Assembly: GCA_963999645.1 (NCBI GenBank)
Contig: CAXEUY010000009.1
Coordinates: forward strand, 24,048-88,047
Length of the DNA: 64,000 bases
Direction: 5' to 3'
From: MedAcidi-G1 sp002294285
GTDB taxonomy: Bacteria; Actinomycetota; Acidimicrobiia; Acidimicrobiales; MedAcidi-G1
Part shown: positions 1 through 8,249 of the stretch, one piece after another
Layout: each line of letters opens with the position of its first letter
Position numbering within the stretch: the stretch's first letter is position 1
Made by a program: the position numbers and the translations under genes
Notes under the pieces: model-generated
Seen by the model: only the letters and a program-made list of their open reading frames with translations
Database searches by the model: none
Told to the model about the DNA's origin: nothing

Positions 1-34
1 GTCCTATATTGACATTAACTTGTTCCATACTCAT
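1..34 (-). CDS. 5' end of a gene, probably homoserine dehydrogenase (partial)
   Basis: An ATG on the minus strand opens a frame of 11 codons (MSMEQVNVNIG) that runs off the left edge. The gene would follow lysA after a 53-bp gap. Many actinobacteria keep the order argS-lysA-hom-thr, and the last residues (VNVNIG) fit the start of an NAD(P)-binding fold, so homoserine dehydrogenase is the most likely identity. This is inference from gene order: too little sequence is present to recognise a domain. The SD is weak. Confidence 0.35.
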   Translation of the reverse strand, partial: MSMEQVNVNIG

Positions 35-87
35 ACGGTACTTGCCACAGGCCCGTAGTCAGGTATTGTTTTAACTTCTTTTATATG

Positions 88-1362
88 TTAAATGTCACGT
101 CTTATTAGATCTTCATATGATTCACGAGCCACAACTACTCGTGGCGAGCCATCAGATACAAAAACCACTGCTGGTCTGAGGACTTGATTGTAATTAGAGC
201 CCATTGAATACCCATAAGCTCCAGTTACAGGAGTGGCAAGAATGTCTCCGACTGCCAAATCTTCAGGCACCCATGCTTCTTTAATAAGTACGTCTCCAGA
301 TTCACAATGTTTACCTACAAGACGTACATTTTTTTGACGTTGTGCTTGATTAGCACGAGGTAAAAAAGTTTCATACCCAGAACCATAAAGAACCGGTCTT
401 GGATTATCACTCATCCCTCCATCAACTGAAACGTACGTCCTGTGACCAGGCACTTCCTTTATAGTCCCAACCGTATAAAGAGTTACTGCCGCACTAGCGA
501 CTATGGACCTTCCCGGCTCTGAACTAACCAGTGACTTGACTCCAGCTTTACTGCAAGCTTCAAAGATAGCTTCTGCCCACTCTTTTATAGACGGGGCAGA
601 TTCACCTTCAACGTAAGGAACTCCCAAACCTCCACCCACGGATAATTCAGGAAAATCAAAAGGAGCTGCAAATTCAGCCAAAACTGCGACAGCTTTAGCA
701 AATGGCTCAACATCAAAAACCTGACTCCCTATATGGGCATGCAGACCAAATAAATCTAAGTGGTTGGATCTTCTCGCCCTATCAACAGCCTCCGCAGCTA
801 AACCAGATGCGACTGTAAAACCAAACTTTGAATCTTCTTGACCTGTAGAAATAAATTCATGAGTATGTGCCTCTACCCCAGGCGTAACTCTTAAGAGAAT
901 TTTAGCTGTTATGCCTAAATCAGCAGACAACTCTTCTAACCGTTCAAGTTCGTTGAAAGAATCTACTACAATGCGCCCCACGCCTTCTCTAAGTGCGAAG
1001 TTTAGTTCTTCAAGGCTTTTATTATTCCCATGCATGACTATTCGCTCACCAGGAACATCGGCTTTTCTAGCTATAAACAACTCTCCTCCAGTTGCCACAT
1101 CAAGATTCATTCCTTCTTCATAAGCAAGTCTCGCCATCTCAATACAAAGAAAAGCTTTTGTGGCATAAGCGACATTGCCATCAAATGCTTCGACTGCTTC
1201 ACGGCATCTGGACCGTAAATGATTTTCATCGTAAACGAAAAGAGGTGTCCCAAATTCGTTGGCGAGTTCCACCAGATCGCATCCGCCTACAAGGGTTCGC
1301 TCCTCCGATGAGGTATCTGCATTATCTGGAAGTAGTTCCCGCATAATTGCTCCTGCCATCAT
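88..1362 (-). CDS. lysA: Diaminopimelate decarboxylase
   Basis: This cytoplasmic PLP enzyme decarboxylates meso-diaminopimelate to L-lysine, the last step of lysine synthesis. The 424 residues match the family length. An alanine-racemase-type barrel carries the PLP lysine in VAYATKAF (about K69), then GLHAHIGSQ and SVGGGLGVPY. The C-terminal beta domain has SEPGRSIVASA, the active-site CESGDVL and GAYGYSMGSNYN. The start overlaps the argS stop by 4 bp (ATGA), which implies translational coupling; a second ATG follows immediately, so the first Met may not be the real one. Its neighbours (argS upstream, probable hom downstream) are the usual actinobacterial amino-acid cluster. Confidence 0.96.
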   Translation of the reverse strand: MMAGAIMRELLPDNADTSSEERTLVGGCDLVELANEFGTPLFVYDENHLRSRCREAVEAFDGNVAYATKAFLCIEMARLAYEEGMNLDVATGGELFIARKADVPGERIVMHGNNKSLEELNFALREGVGRIVVDSFNELERLEELSADLGITAKILLRVTPGVEAHTHEFISTGQEDSKFGFTVASGLAAEAVDRARRSNHLDLFGLHAHIGSQVFDVEPFAKAVAVLAEFAAPFDFPELSVGGGLGVPYVEGESAPSIKEWAEAIFEACSKAGVKSLVSSEPGRSIVASAAVTLYTVGTIKEVPGHRTYVSVDGGMSDNPRPVLYGSGYETFLPRANQAQRQKNVRLVGKHCESGDVLIKEAWVPEDLAVGDILATPVTGAYGYSMGSNYNQVLRPAVVFVSDGSPRVVVARESYEDLIRRDI

Positions 1363-2999
1363 CCGTCTCCTTCTGAACTTTCAACTTCATCGCGCCACAT
1401 TTCTTCAGGTGCGCTTACTCCAAGTAAATGCATTCCCACTTCTAACCCGATTAGGGCACCCTGCATCAACACAAACCTTGCTTGTGTTAAGGACGGTTCT
1501 ATCTCATCACCCAGAACACGACAATCATGGTAAAAACCGTGCAGATCGGCAGCAAATTCCCGTAGCCACGTTGTTATCTGATGAGGAGCCAATTCACGAG
1601 TAGCCCGAGCAACAATTTCAGGCAATTCATGCAATGACCTGATTAATACCAGTTCTCTAGAATGTTGAAGTTTTGATAGATCAATTTCTGAAATAGGAAG
1701 AGGTTCAAAACCAACTTCATCAGCTTTTTTCATCATCGAGCGGATTCGAGCATAAGCATATTGGACATAGAAAACAGGGTTTTCGTTTACCCTTCTAGAA
1801 ACCAAGTCCAAATCAAATGTTTGTGTAGTGTCTATTGACTGCAATAAATAAGTGAAACGTGCAGCATCTGGTCCTACTTCTTTTACGACCTCGGAAAGTT
1901 CCACTATGTCACCAGTTCTTTTAGAAAGCTTCACTTCCTCTCCGGAACGCTGAAGATTTACCATCTGAGTGACTTCCACATCTAATCTCTTTGGGTCGTA
2001 CCCCAATGACTCGACCGCTGCTTTCATGCGAGTGATGTAACCATGATGGTCAGCACCCCATACATTTACGAGACGCTCAGCCCTTTGCAACTTGTCTAAG
2101 TGGTAAGCAACATCTGGCAATAAATAGGTGTATTCTCCATCTGATTTAACTAATACTCGATCTTTATCATCGTCATATTCTGTACTTTTGAGCCAAGTGG
2201 CACCATCTCTTTGATAAGAAGCATTGGCCTCTTCTAACATTGAAAGAGTTTCTTCAATCGCTCCAGATTCAACCATCGAAGTCTCACTGAACCATGAATC
2301 GAATTCTATATTTAGATCACTCAATACTTCTTTATGTGCAGTAAGCGCACGTTGCTTTCCCCAAACAAGAGGATCATCACCTTCAGGAATCTCCTCAGCC
2401 CACTCTTTTATATAAGTGCCGTGATATCCATCTTCGGGAACATCTCTCCCGGAAACGCACGCTGCTAAAGAAGCGGCAAAAAGATCCATCTGGGTTCCTC
2501 GATCATTCACATAGAATTCTCTAGCAACTGAATAACCTGATCTTTCTAAAAGTCTGGCAACTGAATCGCCGTAACAGGCTCCCCTTCCATGTCCAGCATG
2601 CAAAGGTCCGGTTGGATTGGCGCTAACAAATTCAACAATTACTTCACTTCCTTCACCTTCTCCTAACCGCGCCCAATTATCCGAGCCTGCAGTCACCACT
2701 TGAACCAGAACGTCATAAAGCCAAGATTTATTCAAATAAAAATTTATGAATCCAGGCCCTGCAACTTCAATTGCAGAAATATCTTCAGAATAGAGTTCTT
2801 CTAAAACTCTTTTAATCTCATTCGCCAAATCCCGTGGAACCAACTCTGCTTTTTTCGCTAAAGCCAGAGCAATGTTTGTAGACCAATCTCCATGCTGGCT
2901 ATTTGCAGGTCTTTCTAAATGAACCTCAACAGAAGCATCAAGACCCAAGCCCAACAACGCTTCTCGTATCAGGTTCTTAATACTTTCACGAACGTCCAT
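1359..2999 (-). CDS. argS: Arginyl-tRNA synthetase
   Basis: This class I aminoacyl-tRNA synthetase charges tRNA-Arg. The 546 residues show the N-terminal ArgRS additional domain (about 1-90), the catalytic domain with ATP-binding HAGH at residues 134-137 inside SANPTGPLHAGHGRG, and a KMSKS-equivalent in EEVKLSKRTGD. A C-terminal alpha-helical anticodon-binding DALR domain ends near LGVSAPEEMW. The ATG is preceded by GGAG at a 6-nt spacing. The 3' end overlaps lysA by 4 bp. The enzyme shares the window with tRNA-Arg(CCG) at 10.0 kb, but the two are not linked. Confidence 0.97.
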   Translation of the reverse strand: MDVRESIKNLIREALLGLGLDASVEVHLERPANSQHGDWSTNIALALAKKAELVPRDLANEIKRVLEELYSEDISAIEVAGPGFINFYLNKSWLYDVLVQVVTAGSDNWARLGEGEGSEVIVEFVSANPTGPLHAGHGRGACYGDSVARLLERSGYSVAREFYVNDRGTQMDLFAASLAACVSGRDVPEDGYHGTYIKEWAEEIPEGDDPLVWGKQRALTAHKEVLSDLNIEFDSWFSETSMVESGAIEETLSMLEEANASYQRDGATWLKSTEYDDDKDRVLVKSDGEYTYLLPDVAYHLDKLQRAERLVNVWGADHHGYITRMKAAVESLGYDPKRLDVEVTQMVNLQRSGEEVKLSKRTGDIVELSEVVKEVGPDAARFTYLLQSIDTTQTFDLDLVSRRVNENPVFYVQYAYARIRSMMKKADEVGFEPLPISEIDLSKLQHSRELVLIRSLHELPEIVARATRELAPHQITTWLREFAADLHGFYHDCRVLGDEIEPSLTQARFVLMQGALIGLEVGMHLLGVSAPEEMWRDEVESSEGDG

Positions 3000-3025
3000 T
3001 ATGATCTCCGGTGAAATTTTACAAC

Positions 3026-3044
3026 ACCTTTAGGCGTTAAAGGT
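3026..3044. other. Short perfect hairpin upstream of argS
   Basis: ACCTTTA (3026-3032) and TAAAGGT (3038-3044) form a 7-bp stem with a 5-nt loop in the 124-bp gap between argS and the small gene upstream of it. On the minus strand it is not followed by a T-run, so it is a poor intrinsic terminator. It could be part of the argS leader or chance. Confidence 0.25.
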
Positions 3045-3123
3045 CCTCAAAGATATTACAGGAGATGAGTTTGTCTGGTGAAAGACTTTAATTTAAAACT
3101 ATTTTTCAGTTATGTCAGAAACG

Positions 3124-3420
3124 TTAAGCTCTTGAACCTTCAAAAGTTGCTGTTCCGAAAGCTCCAAGTTTTGCTTCGCCACTTATCTGATCGCCATCAA
3201 TTGTCGCGGTGGCTTCAATTGTTATAGGCATTGGTTGCGTCATGTTAACTGTCCACGAAAGATTATCTCCGTCTACAGTGCCATTTTCTAGTTCCATACT
3301 TCCCTGCGGACCCGACATGCTCCCTGTAAGAGTATTTCCATCAGAAGCAAGTTCAAGAGTCCCTGCTTGAGCTCCCATCGGACTGTTAAGTGTTACATTC
3401 CACGTACCATCAGCACTCAA
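3124..3420 (-). CDS. Small uncharacterised beta-rich protein, TTG start
   Basis: This is a 98-residue protein without cysteines, signal peptide or membrane segment. Alternating short strands (GTWNVTLNSPMGAQ, GTLELASDGNTLTGSM, DGDNLSWTVNM, ATIDGDQISGEAKLG, GTATFEGSRA) suggest a small beta-barrel of lipocalin-like topology. Similar short proteins of unknown function occur in several phyla, from memory of the family pattern. A longer in-frame reading starts at 3459, but the TTG at 3420 has GGAGG seven bases before it and gives the compact form, so I chose it. No function can be assigned. It sits in the same direction as argS and the DMT exporter, but with gaps of about 100 bp on either side. Confidence 0.75.
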   Translation of the reverse strand: MSADGTWNVTLNSPMGAQAGTLELASDGNTLTGSMSGPQGSMELENGTVDGDNLSWTVNMTQPMPITIEATATIDGDQISGEAKLGAFGTATFEGSRA

Positions 3421-3522
3421 TTTTTTTCCTCCATTAGCTAATTGTTTGCGTTCACGCAAACGTAGATCAAAAACCTCATTTTGTCACATACGGGGTCAAC
3501 TTTTAATTTTCAGATTAATTAT

Positions 3523-4413
3523 CTACGTTTTTCCGCTCTCTATATTCTCAGAAACAACATCATCTCTTGTAACTATCACTAAGGCAAATATGACAACAGC
3601 GCCACCAACAACTTGCAAAATTGAAACACTCTGATCAAGGAAAACCCAAGCTCCACCTGCAGATAACACTGGGATGGCGAGCATTAATAAGCCAGCAAGA
3701 CTCAAAGAAACATGTAGATGGGCCCAATTCATTAAAAAGTGGCCACTTCCTGGGACTATCAACAAAACCACTATCCAAAGAAACTCATTTTGAGTAAGGG
3801 CGGGAAAACCTGAAGTTGAACCTTGAAAAATAACTAAAAAAGGAAGTAAGCCTATGGAGCCTATGAACATTGCCAATGTCTGAAGGGTAAAAGTGTCAAT
3901 ATGAACTCGAACTGATTTTACTGCCACAAAATAAGCTGAAAATAAGATCATCGCAAGCAAAGCAAGCAGATCTCCCAAGGGACTCCATGAAACGTCGTTG
4001 CTTGAACCTAAAACAACTACAGCCACTCCCCCTGTCGCGAAAATCGAAATTCCAACCAATCTCTTTGTTATAACTTCTCCAAATTTTCCACCTGCGACGA
4101 TTATCAAAACGATTGGCTGCAACGCACCAATAATTGTCGCGTTTGCAACCGTGGTGATGTTTAAGGCTGTGAAAAACACTGCTATCTCAGAACAAAAAAG
4201 TATCGCGACAGGAAATGCAAGCTTTATTTGAGACCAAGTGAATCTTTTACCTATCAAAATGAAGACCGTACCGTAAACAACTGCACCCAAAAATTGTCTC
4301 CAGAATGCAATTTCTATACCTGAAAGATCAAGACGAGCAACAATTACATTCCCTGCAGACCAACAAACAACTGCGAAAACTGCAGCTATACGGCCAAGAT
4401 GGGTCAAAGTCAT
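3523..4413 (-). CDS. EamA/DMT-family membrane transporter
   Basis: This 296-residue inner-membrane protein has about ten hydrophobic segments in two EamA repeats, typical of drug/metabolite exporters. Family marks include CWSAGNVIVARLDLSG at the start, NATIIGALQPIV after helix 4 and a C-terminal repeat ending in VVGGAVVIFALVIV. The ATG at 4413 is preceded by GAGAGG at 6 nt; an upstream TTG at 4437 would add eight residues without a better ribosome site. The substrate is unknown. It resembles the DMT protein at 44.9 kb, sharing the pattern of GDLLALLAMI, then YFVAVKS, then PGSGHFLMNWAHLHVSL, so the two look like paralogues. Confidence 0.88.
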   Translation of the reverse strand: MTLTHLGRIAAVFAVVCWSAGNVIVARLDLSGIEIAFWRQFLGAVVYGTVFILIGKRFTWSQIKLAFPVAILFCSEIAVFFTALNITTVANATIIGALQPIVLIIVAGGKFGEVITKRLVGISIFATGGVAVVVLGSSNDVSWSPLGDLLALLAMILFSAYFVAVKSVRVHIDTFTLQTLAMFIGSIGLLPFLVIFQGSTSGFPALTQNEFLWIVVLLIVPGSGHFLMNWAHLHVSLSLAGLLMLAIPVLSAGGAWVFLDQSVSILQVVGGAVVIFALVIVTRDDVVSENIESGKT

Positions 4414-4611
4414 TTGAAACCTCTCATAGGTGAACAATAGAACCTATTTAGATTCGAGTTAGAAGCTTTTAAAATAATCTCGAAATTAGTTTCTATCTGT
4501 TAATCAAAAGTTCATTTCGCAGAAAGTGGTATCTATTGGTTTTATTTACTAGTGTTTGCTTAAGTTTCGCTATAGGTGTTTATAGCCAAATATTCAAAAT
4601 TGGAGATTTGA

Positions 4612-5667
4612 ATGAAAATGATGAAAAGAGTAGCCGTAGTATTAGCCCTTGCACTTTTAGTCACCTCCTGTGGAAGTGATGAATCGGAACAATCAGGAGA
4701 AGAATGGCCTGACAAAATTGTCTTCGGTTTTGTGCCGAGCCAAGAGCAAGAGAGCTTGCAAGACAACATACAACCAATGATGGATCACCTTACAGAAAAA
4801 CTTGGAATAAAAGTTGAAGGTATTGTCACAACTGATTTTGTCGGACTTGGTGTAGCTATGGGAACCGGAGAAGCTGATCTAGGGGCATTTGGTCCTGCTG
4901 GCTTCGTCATGGCTCAGAAAGAATTTGGAAATATGAGCGTAATGGCACAAGCCATCCGCTACGGAGCTCCTACATACCATGGCCAATGGATGACTAATGA
5001 TTCCAGTATCTGCAATCCAGGCACACTTAAATCCGGGACAGCTCTAGTAAACACCGATGATGGAATCGCACAAGTCGATGCGTTAGATGCAGTTGCGCTA
5101 CAAATAGGAATTTACTTTGGTGATTCAGGCAAGGCTCAAGGAGAAAATGTAGATGCAGGAACTGTCTCCCCTGGAATGTCTTGTACGGCAGATTTGAGCA
5201 ATGTAGTTGGTAAGACTGTTGCCTTTACAAATGAAAGTTCTACTTCTGGATATCAGTATCCAACCTTGCAATTACGAAATGCTGGAATTAACGATGACCA
5301 ATATGAAAAGGTTTTTGCTGGTGGACATGATGGTTCTGTAGCTGCTGTTTACAACGGAGATGCAGACTTTGGTGTTGCCTACGATGACGCTCGCCGAACA
5401 ATGAGGAAAACAAATCCAGATGTTGGTGAAAATGTTATTGTCTTTAACCTGACTGCAGAAATTCCAAATGACGTAATTGCTGTAAGAACTGACTTGCCTG
5501 ACAGTTTGAAAGGTGCCATCTACTACAACATGGATGCTTATCTCAAAACTGAAGAAGGAGAAGCAGTTTCTGATGAAGTATTCGGATGGACTGACATGCA
5601 AGTAGCGAAGGATTCAGATTTCGACATCGTTCGCGAAGCAAATGAAAAGCTAGGAATTAACGACTAA
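4612..5667 (+). CDS. phnD: PhnD-like phosphate/phosphonate ABC transporter binding lipoprotein
   Basis: This 351-residue extracytoplasmic solute-binding protein begins with a lipoprotein signal (hydrophobic run, then LLVTSC with the lipid-modified Cys at residue 20). The mature part has the PhnD pattern: IVFGFVPSQEQESL, then GLGVAMGTGEADLGAFGPAG, and later a repeat of the binding fold with NESSTSGYQYPTLQL. It heads a four-gene importer operon. GGAG lies 6 nt before the ATG. A 6-bp inverted repeat (GCTATA/TATAGC at 4569-4586) sits in the leader, but I could not tie it to a regulator. Phosphonates, phosphite and phosphate are all possible ligands; no C-P lyase is nearby to narrow this down. Confidence 0.9.
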   Translation: MKMMKRVAVVLALALLVTSCGSDESEQSGEEWPDKIVFGFVPSQEQESLQDNIQPMMDHLTEKLGIKVEGIVTTDFVGLGVAMGTGEADLGAFGPAGFVMAQKEFGNMSVMAQAIRYGAPTYHGQWMTNDSSICNPGTLKSGTALVNTDDGIAQVDALDAVALQIGIYFGDSGKAQGENVDAGTVSPGMSCTADLSNVVGKTVAFTNESSTSGYQYPTLQLRNAGINDDQYEKVFAGGHDGSVAAVYNGDADFGVAYDDARRTMRKTNPDVGENVIVFNLTAEIPNDVIAVRTDLPDSLKGAIYYNMDAYLKTEEGEAVSDEVFGWTDMQVAKDSDFDIVREANEKLGIND

Positions 5668-5709
5668 TAAGAACTTGGGTCTTTTAGATCTTAATAATTA
5701 GGAATACGC

Positions 5710-6510
5710 GTGATAAAAATTGAACGTGTCTCAGTTACATACCCAGGTGGAGTTGAGGCTCTAAAAGACGTTGACCTCGAGATACAGGATGGCGAATTTG
5801 TCGTAATCGTTGGGTTATCCGGAGCAGGGAAATCTACACTGCTTCGGGTACTCAACGGACTGGTTCCTGCTACTTCAGGATCAATTATCGTTGACGGAAC
5901 TGAGGTCGTAAATGCTAATTCCCAGACATTGAGACAAGTACGTTCTAAAACTGGAATGATTTTCCAAACATTTAATCTTGTAAACAGAACAAGTGTCTTA
6001 AACAACGTTCTAATGGGTCGACTCGCTAATGTTCCTTCGTGGCGTTCAACGTTAGGTATGTGGCCTGCAGAAGATAAAGAAATAGCGATGCTTGCCTTGG
6101 AAAGAGTTGGAATAATTGACAAAACTTATGTTCGTGCTTCAAATCTTTCAGGTGGACAGCAACAAAGAGTAGGAATTGCAAGAGCTTTGGCGCAAGAGCC
6201 TTCTCTTATGCTCGCAGATGAACCTGTCGCCGCACTTGATCCGGTCACAAGCCGTCAAGTAATGGGAGATTTGCAAAAAATCAACCAAGACTTAGGAATA
6301 ACCACGCTTGTAAACCTGCATTTTTTAGACTTAGCAAAAGAATACGGCAAACGCCTGATCGGTTTACGTGACGGCATATTGGTTTACGACGGAGACATAA
6401 ATGACGTCACTGACGAAACTTTCAGAGAAATATATGGAAGAGCTATAACTGCAGAGGATCTTCACGCAATGAATGAGGAACCACCGGAAAACATCGGCAA
6501 CGGTAAATGA
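5710..6510 (+). CDS. phnC: Phosphonate-type ABC transporter ATPase
   Basis: This 266-residue cytoplasmic ATPase powers the importer. It has Walker A GLSGAGKSTLL, Q-loop region MIFQTFNLV, signature LSGGQQQRVGIARAL, Walker B LMLADEP and the H-loop in VNLHFLDLA. The insertion between Q-loop and signature (LANVPSWRSTLGMWPAED) is characteristic of PhnC proteins. The start is GTG with AGGA 7 nt upstream. The stop overlaps the permease start by 4 bp (ATGA), so the subunits are probably made in a coupled way. Confidence 0.93.
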   Translation: MIKIERVSVTYPGGVEALKDVDLEIQDGEFVVIVGLSGAGKSTLLRVLNGLVPATSGSIIVDGTEVVNANSQTLRQVRSKTGMIFQTFNLVNRTSVLNNVLMGRLANVPSWRSTLGMWPAEDKEIAMLALERVGIIDKTYVRASNLSGGQQQRVGIARALAQEPSLMLADEPVAALDPVTSRQVMGDLQKINQDLGITTLVNLHFLDLAKEYGKRLIGLRDGILVYDGDINDVTDETFREIYGRAITAEDLHAMNEEPPENIGNGK

Positions 6511-7307
6511 ATGACGATCTGACAGCCTCTGCAAGACCAACAAAACCAAAACCGCGTGCACGATCATTCTTAATCGCAGTTCTACTTTTAGCTTTAACTT
6601 TTTGGGCTGCCTTTAAAGTTTCTTTCGACCTCTCAACCTTTTGGGCAGTTTGGTCGAATCCCATATGGGCCAAATTCTGGCCTATTCCTTGGGACTGGGT
6701 TCTCACAAAAGAAAACACTTTTGACCCCTTAATTGAAACTTTACAAATCGCTGTAGCTTCAACTCTTGTGGGATGTCTGCTAGCTCTCCCCGTAAGCTTT
6801 GCGATGTCATCTCTAACTACCCCGAATAAGGTTGTCTACTTTTTCAGTCGATCAATTATGAACCTGGTGCGTGCCGTACCTGATCTCTTCTGGGCAAAGT
6901 TGCTTGTAACAGCAATAGGTATTGGTGCTTTTGCAGGAGCATGGTCACTTACAATTTTCTCTTTAGCTGTAATGGTAAAACTGTTCAGTGAAACAGTCGA
7001 TGCTGCTGACCCAAAGCCTTTAGAAGCTGCTCGATCATCTGGAGCAAAACACCTACCAGCGGTAAGAACAGGTGTCTTGCCGACTGTTTTCCCTTCCTAT
7101 GTTGCTTATTCCCTGTACATCTTTGAACTAAATATTAGAGCATCGGTCGTACTTGGTCTTGTAGGCGCAGGTGGAGTGGGACGAGTTATTGAAACTCAAC
7201 GTCAGTTTTTCCGCTTTGACCGTATTTTGGGTTTGTTAGTAATTATTTTTGCAATTGTCTGGATAATAGAGCAAATCAGTGTCTCACTACGAAAGAGACT
7301 TGTTTGA
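6507..7307 (+). CDS. phnE: Phosphonate-type ABC transporter permease 1
   Basis: This 266-residue inner-membrane permease has about six transmembrane helices. The binding-protein-dependent transport signature is visible as EAARSSGAKHLPAVRTGVLP (the EAA loop), followed by the PhnE-typical NIRASVVLGLVGAGGVGRV. A short N-terminal cytoplasmic tail rich in Lys/Arg/Pro precedes helix 1. It overlaps phnC by 4 bp and is followed one base after its stop by a second permease, so the channel is likely a heterodimer of the two PhnE proteins. Confidence 0.92.
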   Translation: MNDDLTASARPTKPKPRARSFLIAVLLLALTFWAAFKVSFDLSTFWAVWSNPIWAKFWPIPWDWVLTKENTFDPLIETLQIAVASTLVGCLLALPVSFAMSSLTTPNKVVYFFSRSIMNLVRAVPDLFWAKLLVTAIGIGAFAGAWSLTIFSLAVMVKLFSETVDAADPKPLEAARSSGAKHLPAVRTGVLPTVFPSYVAYSLYIFELNIRASVVLGLVGAGGVGRVIETQRQFFRFDRILGLLVIIFAIVWIIEQISVSLRKRLV

Positions 7308-7308
7308 T

Positions 7309-8190
7309 ATGCAAGAACTTTCAGAAACCCAAGTAACTAACGAAAGACCTCTTCCACCAAAAACTTTTCATCTTTGGTTAATAGCAATCCCACTCTGTGT
7401 TGCAATTATTTGGTCTATAACAGGTTTGAACATAACAATTTCGCGCCTTCTCGACGCACCAAGTGACGCATGGGCAATTTTGAGGCAAATGGTTCCACCA
7501 GGTTTTGCTGAAGTTTATGAACGTGGGGCGGTCGGAAAAATATTTGAATCTGTTTATATAGCTTGGATCGGAACGATCATCGGAGCTTTAATCTCACTTC
7601 CTTTGGCCTTCTTAGCGGCTCATAACGTTGCTCCTATATGGATTAGATCACCAATCCGGCAACTATTTAATGCAATAAGAGCTGTCCCAGAGTTAATACT
7701 TGCCGTCATCCTCATTCCTGTCACTGGATTAGGCGCATGGGCAGGAACACTCGCAATCGGGTTACATTCAATCGGCACACTTGGGAAATGGGCTTGTGAG
7801 TCAATTGAAGATATTGATGACGGTCCTGTGGAGGCAACAAAAGCATGTGGTGGGAAATGGGTTAGCGGCATGAGATGGGGTGTTCTTCCCCAAGTAATGC
7901 CAATAGTGAGTTCTTACTGGTTGTTTAGATTTGAAATAAATGTAAGAGCTTCAGCTGTTCTGGGCATGATCGGCGCAGGAGGGGTTGGGTCAGAGCTAGT
8001 TTCACAACTTTCATTCAGAAACTTTCCTGCAGCCAGCGCAGTTTTAATAATGACGATGGCAGTCGTATTGACAATAGACACAATTTCAGCTGCAGTAAGA
8101 CGCAGAATTATAAAAGGCGCAGAAAATACCATAGACGAAGAATCACGCACTCTTGAAGCTATAACAGACCTAACGGGAATCAGAAGCTGA
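7309..8190 (+). CDS. phnE: Phosphonate-type ABC transporter permease 2
   Basis: This 293-residue permease is the second PhnE of the operon. It has six predicted membrane spans, the EAA-loop equivalent EATKACGGKWVSGMRWGVLP and NVRASAVLGMIGAGGVGSEL. It is longer than the first copy because of an N-terminal extension and an insert between helices 1 and 2 containing PSDAWAILRQMVPPGF. The ATG at 7309 lies one base after the previous stop; a GTG 30 bp upstream in frame would overlap the first permease, but has no better ribosome site. Tandem phnE genes are common in marine bacteria. Confidence 0.92.
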   Translation: MQELSETQVTNERPLPPKTFHLWLIAIPLCVAIIWSITGLNITISRLLDAPSDAWAILRQMVPPGFAEVYERGAVGKIFESVYIAWIGTIIGALISLPLAFLAAHNVAPIWIRSPIRQLFNAIRAVPELILAVILIPVTGLGAWAGTLAIGLHSIGTLGKWACESIEDIDDGPVEATKACGGKWVSGMRWGVLPQVMPIVSSYWLFRFEINVRASAVLGMIGAGGVGSELVSQLSFRNFPAASAVLIMTMAVVLTIDTISAAVRRRIIKGAENTIDEESRTLEAITDLTGIRS

Positions 8191-8202
8191 AAATAAGAAG
8201 TG

Positions 8203-8224
8203 AAAAGCTTTAACCAACGCTTTT
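8203..8224 (+). terminator. Weak stem-loop after the phn operon
   Basis: AAAAGC (8203-8208) and GCTTTT (8219-8224) can pair around a 10-nt loop and are followed by further T residues. The stem is short and AT-rich, so this is at best a weak terminator. It overlaps the region that would carry the promoter of the next gene. Confidence 0.25.
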
Positions 8225-8237
8225 TATATCCACGCTT

Positions 8238-8243
8238 TAGCCT
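8238..8243 (+). promoter_or_regulatory. Probable leaderless promoter -10 box of the ROK kinase
   Basis: TAGCCT ends 6 nt before the ATG at 8250, placing the expected transcription start on or next to the A of the start codon. No SD sequence is visible. The same TANNNT arrangement recurs before seven other SD-less genes in this window. Confidence 0.5.
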
Positions 8244-8249
8244 TTGAAT

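Noticed and set aside
4438..4611. Possible Pho box upstream of phnD
   Set aside because: A single GTTCA-like element is visible without the repeated spacing expected of a PhoP site, so no phosphate operator is claimed.
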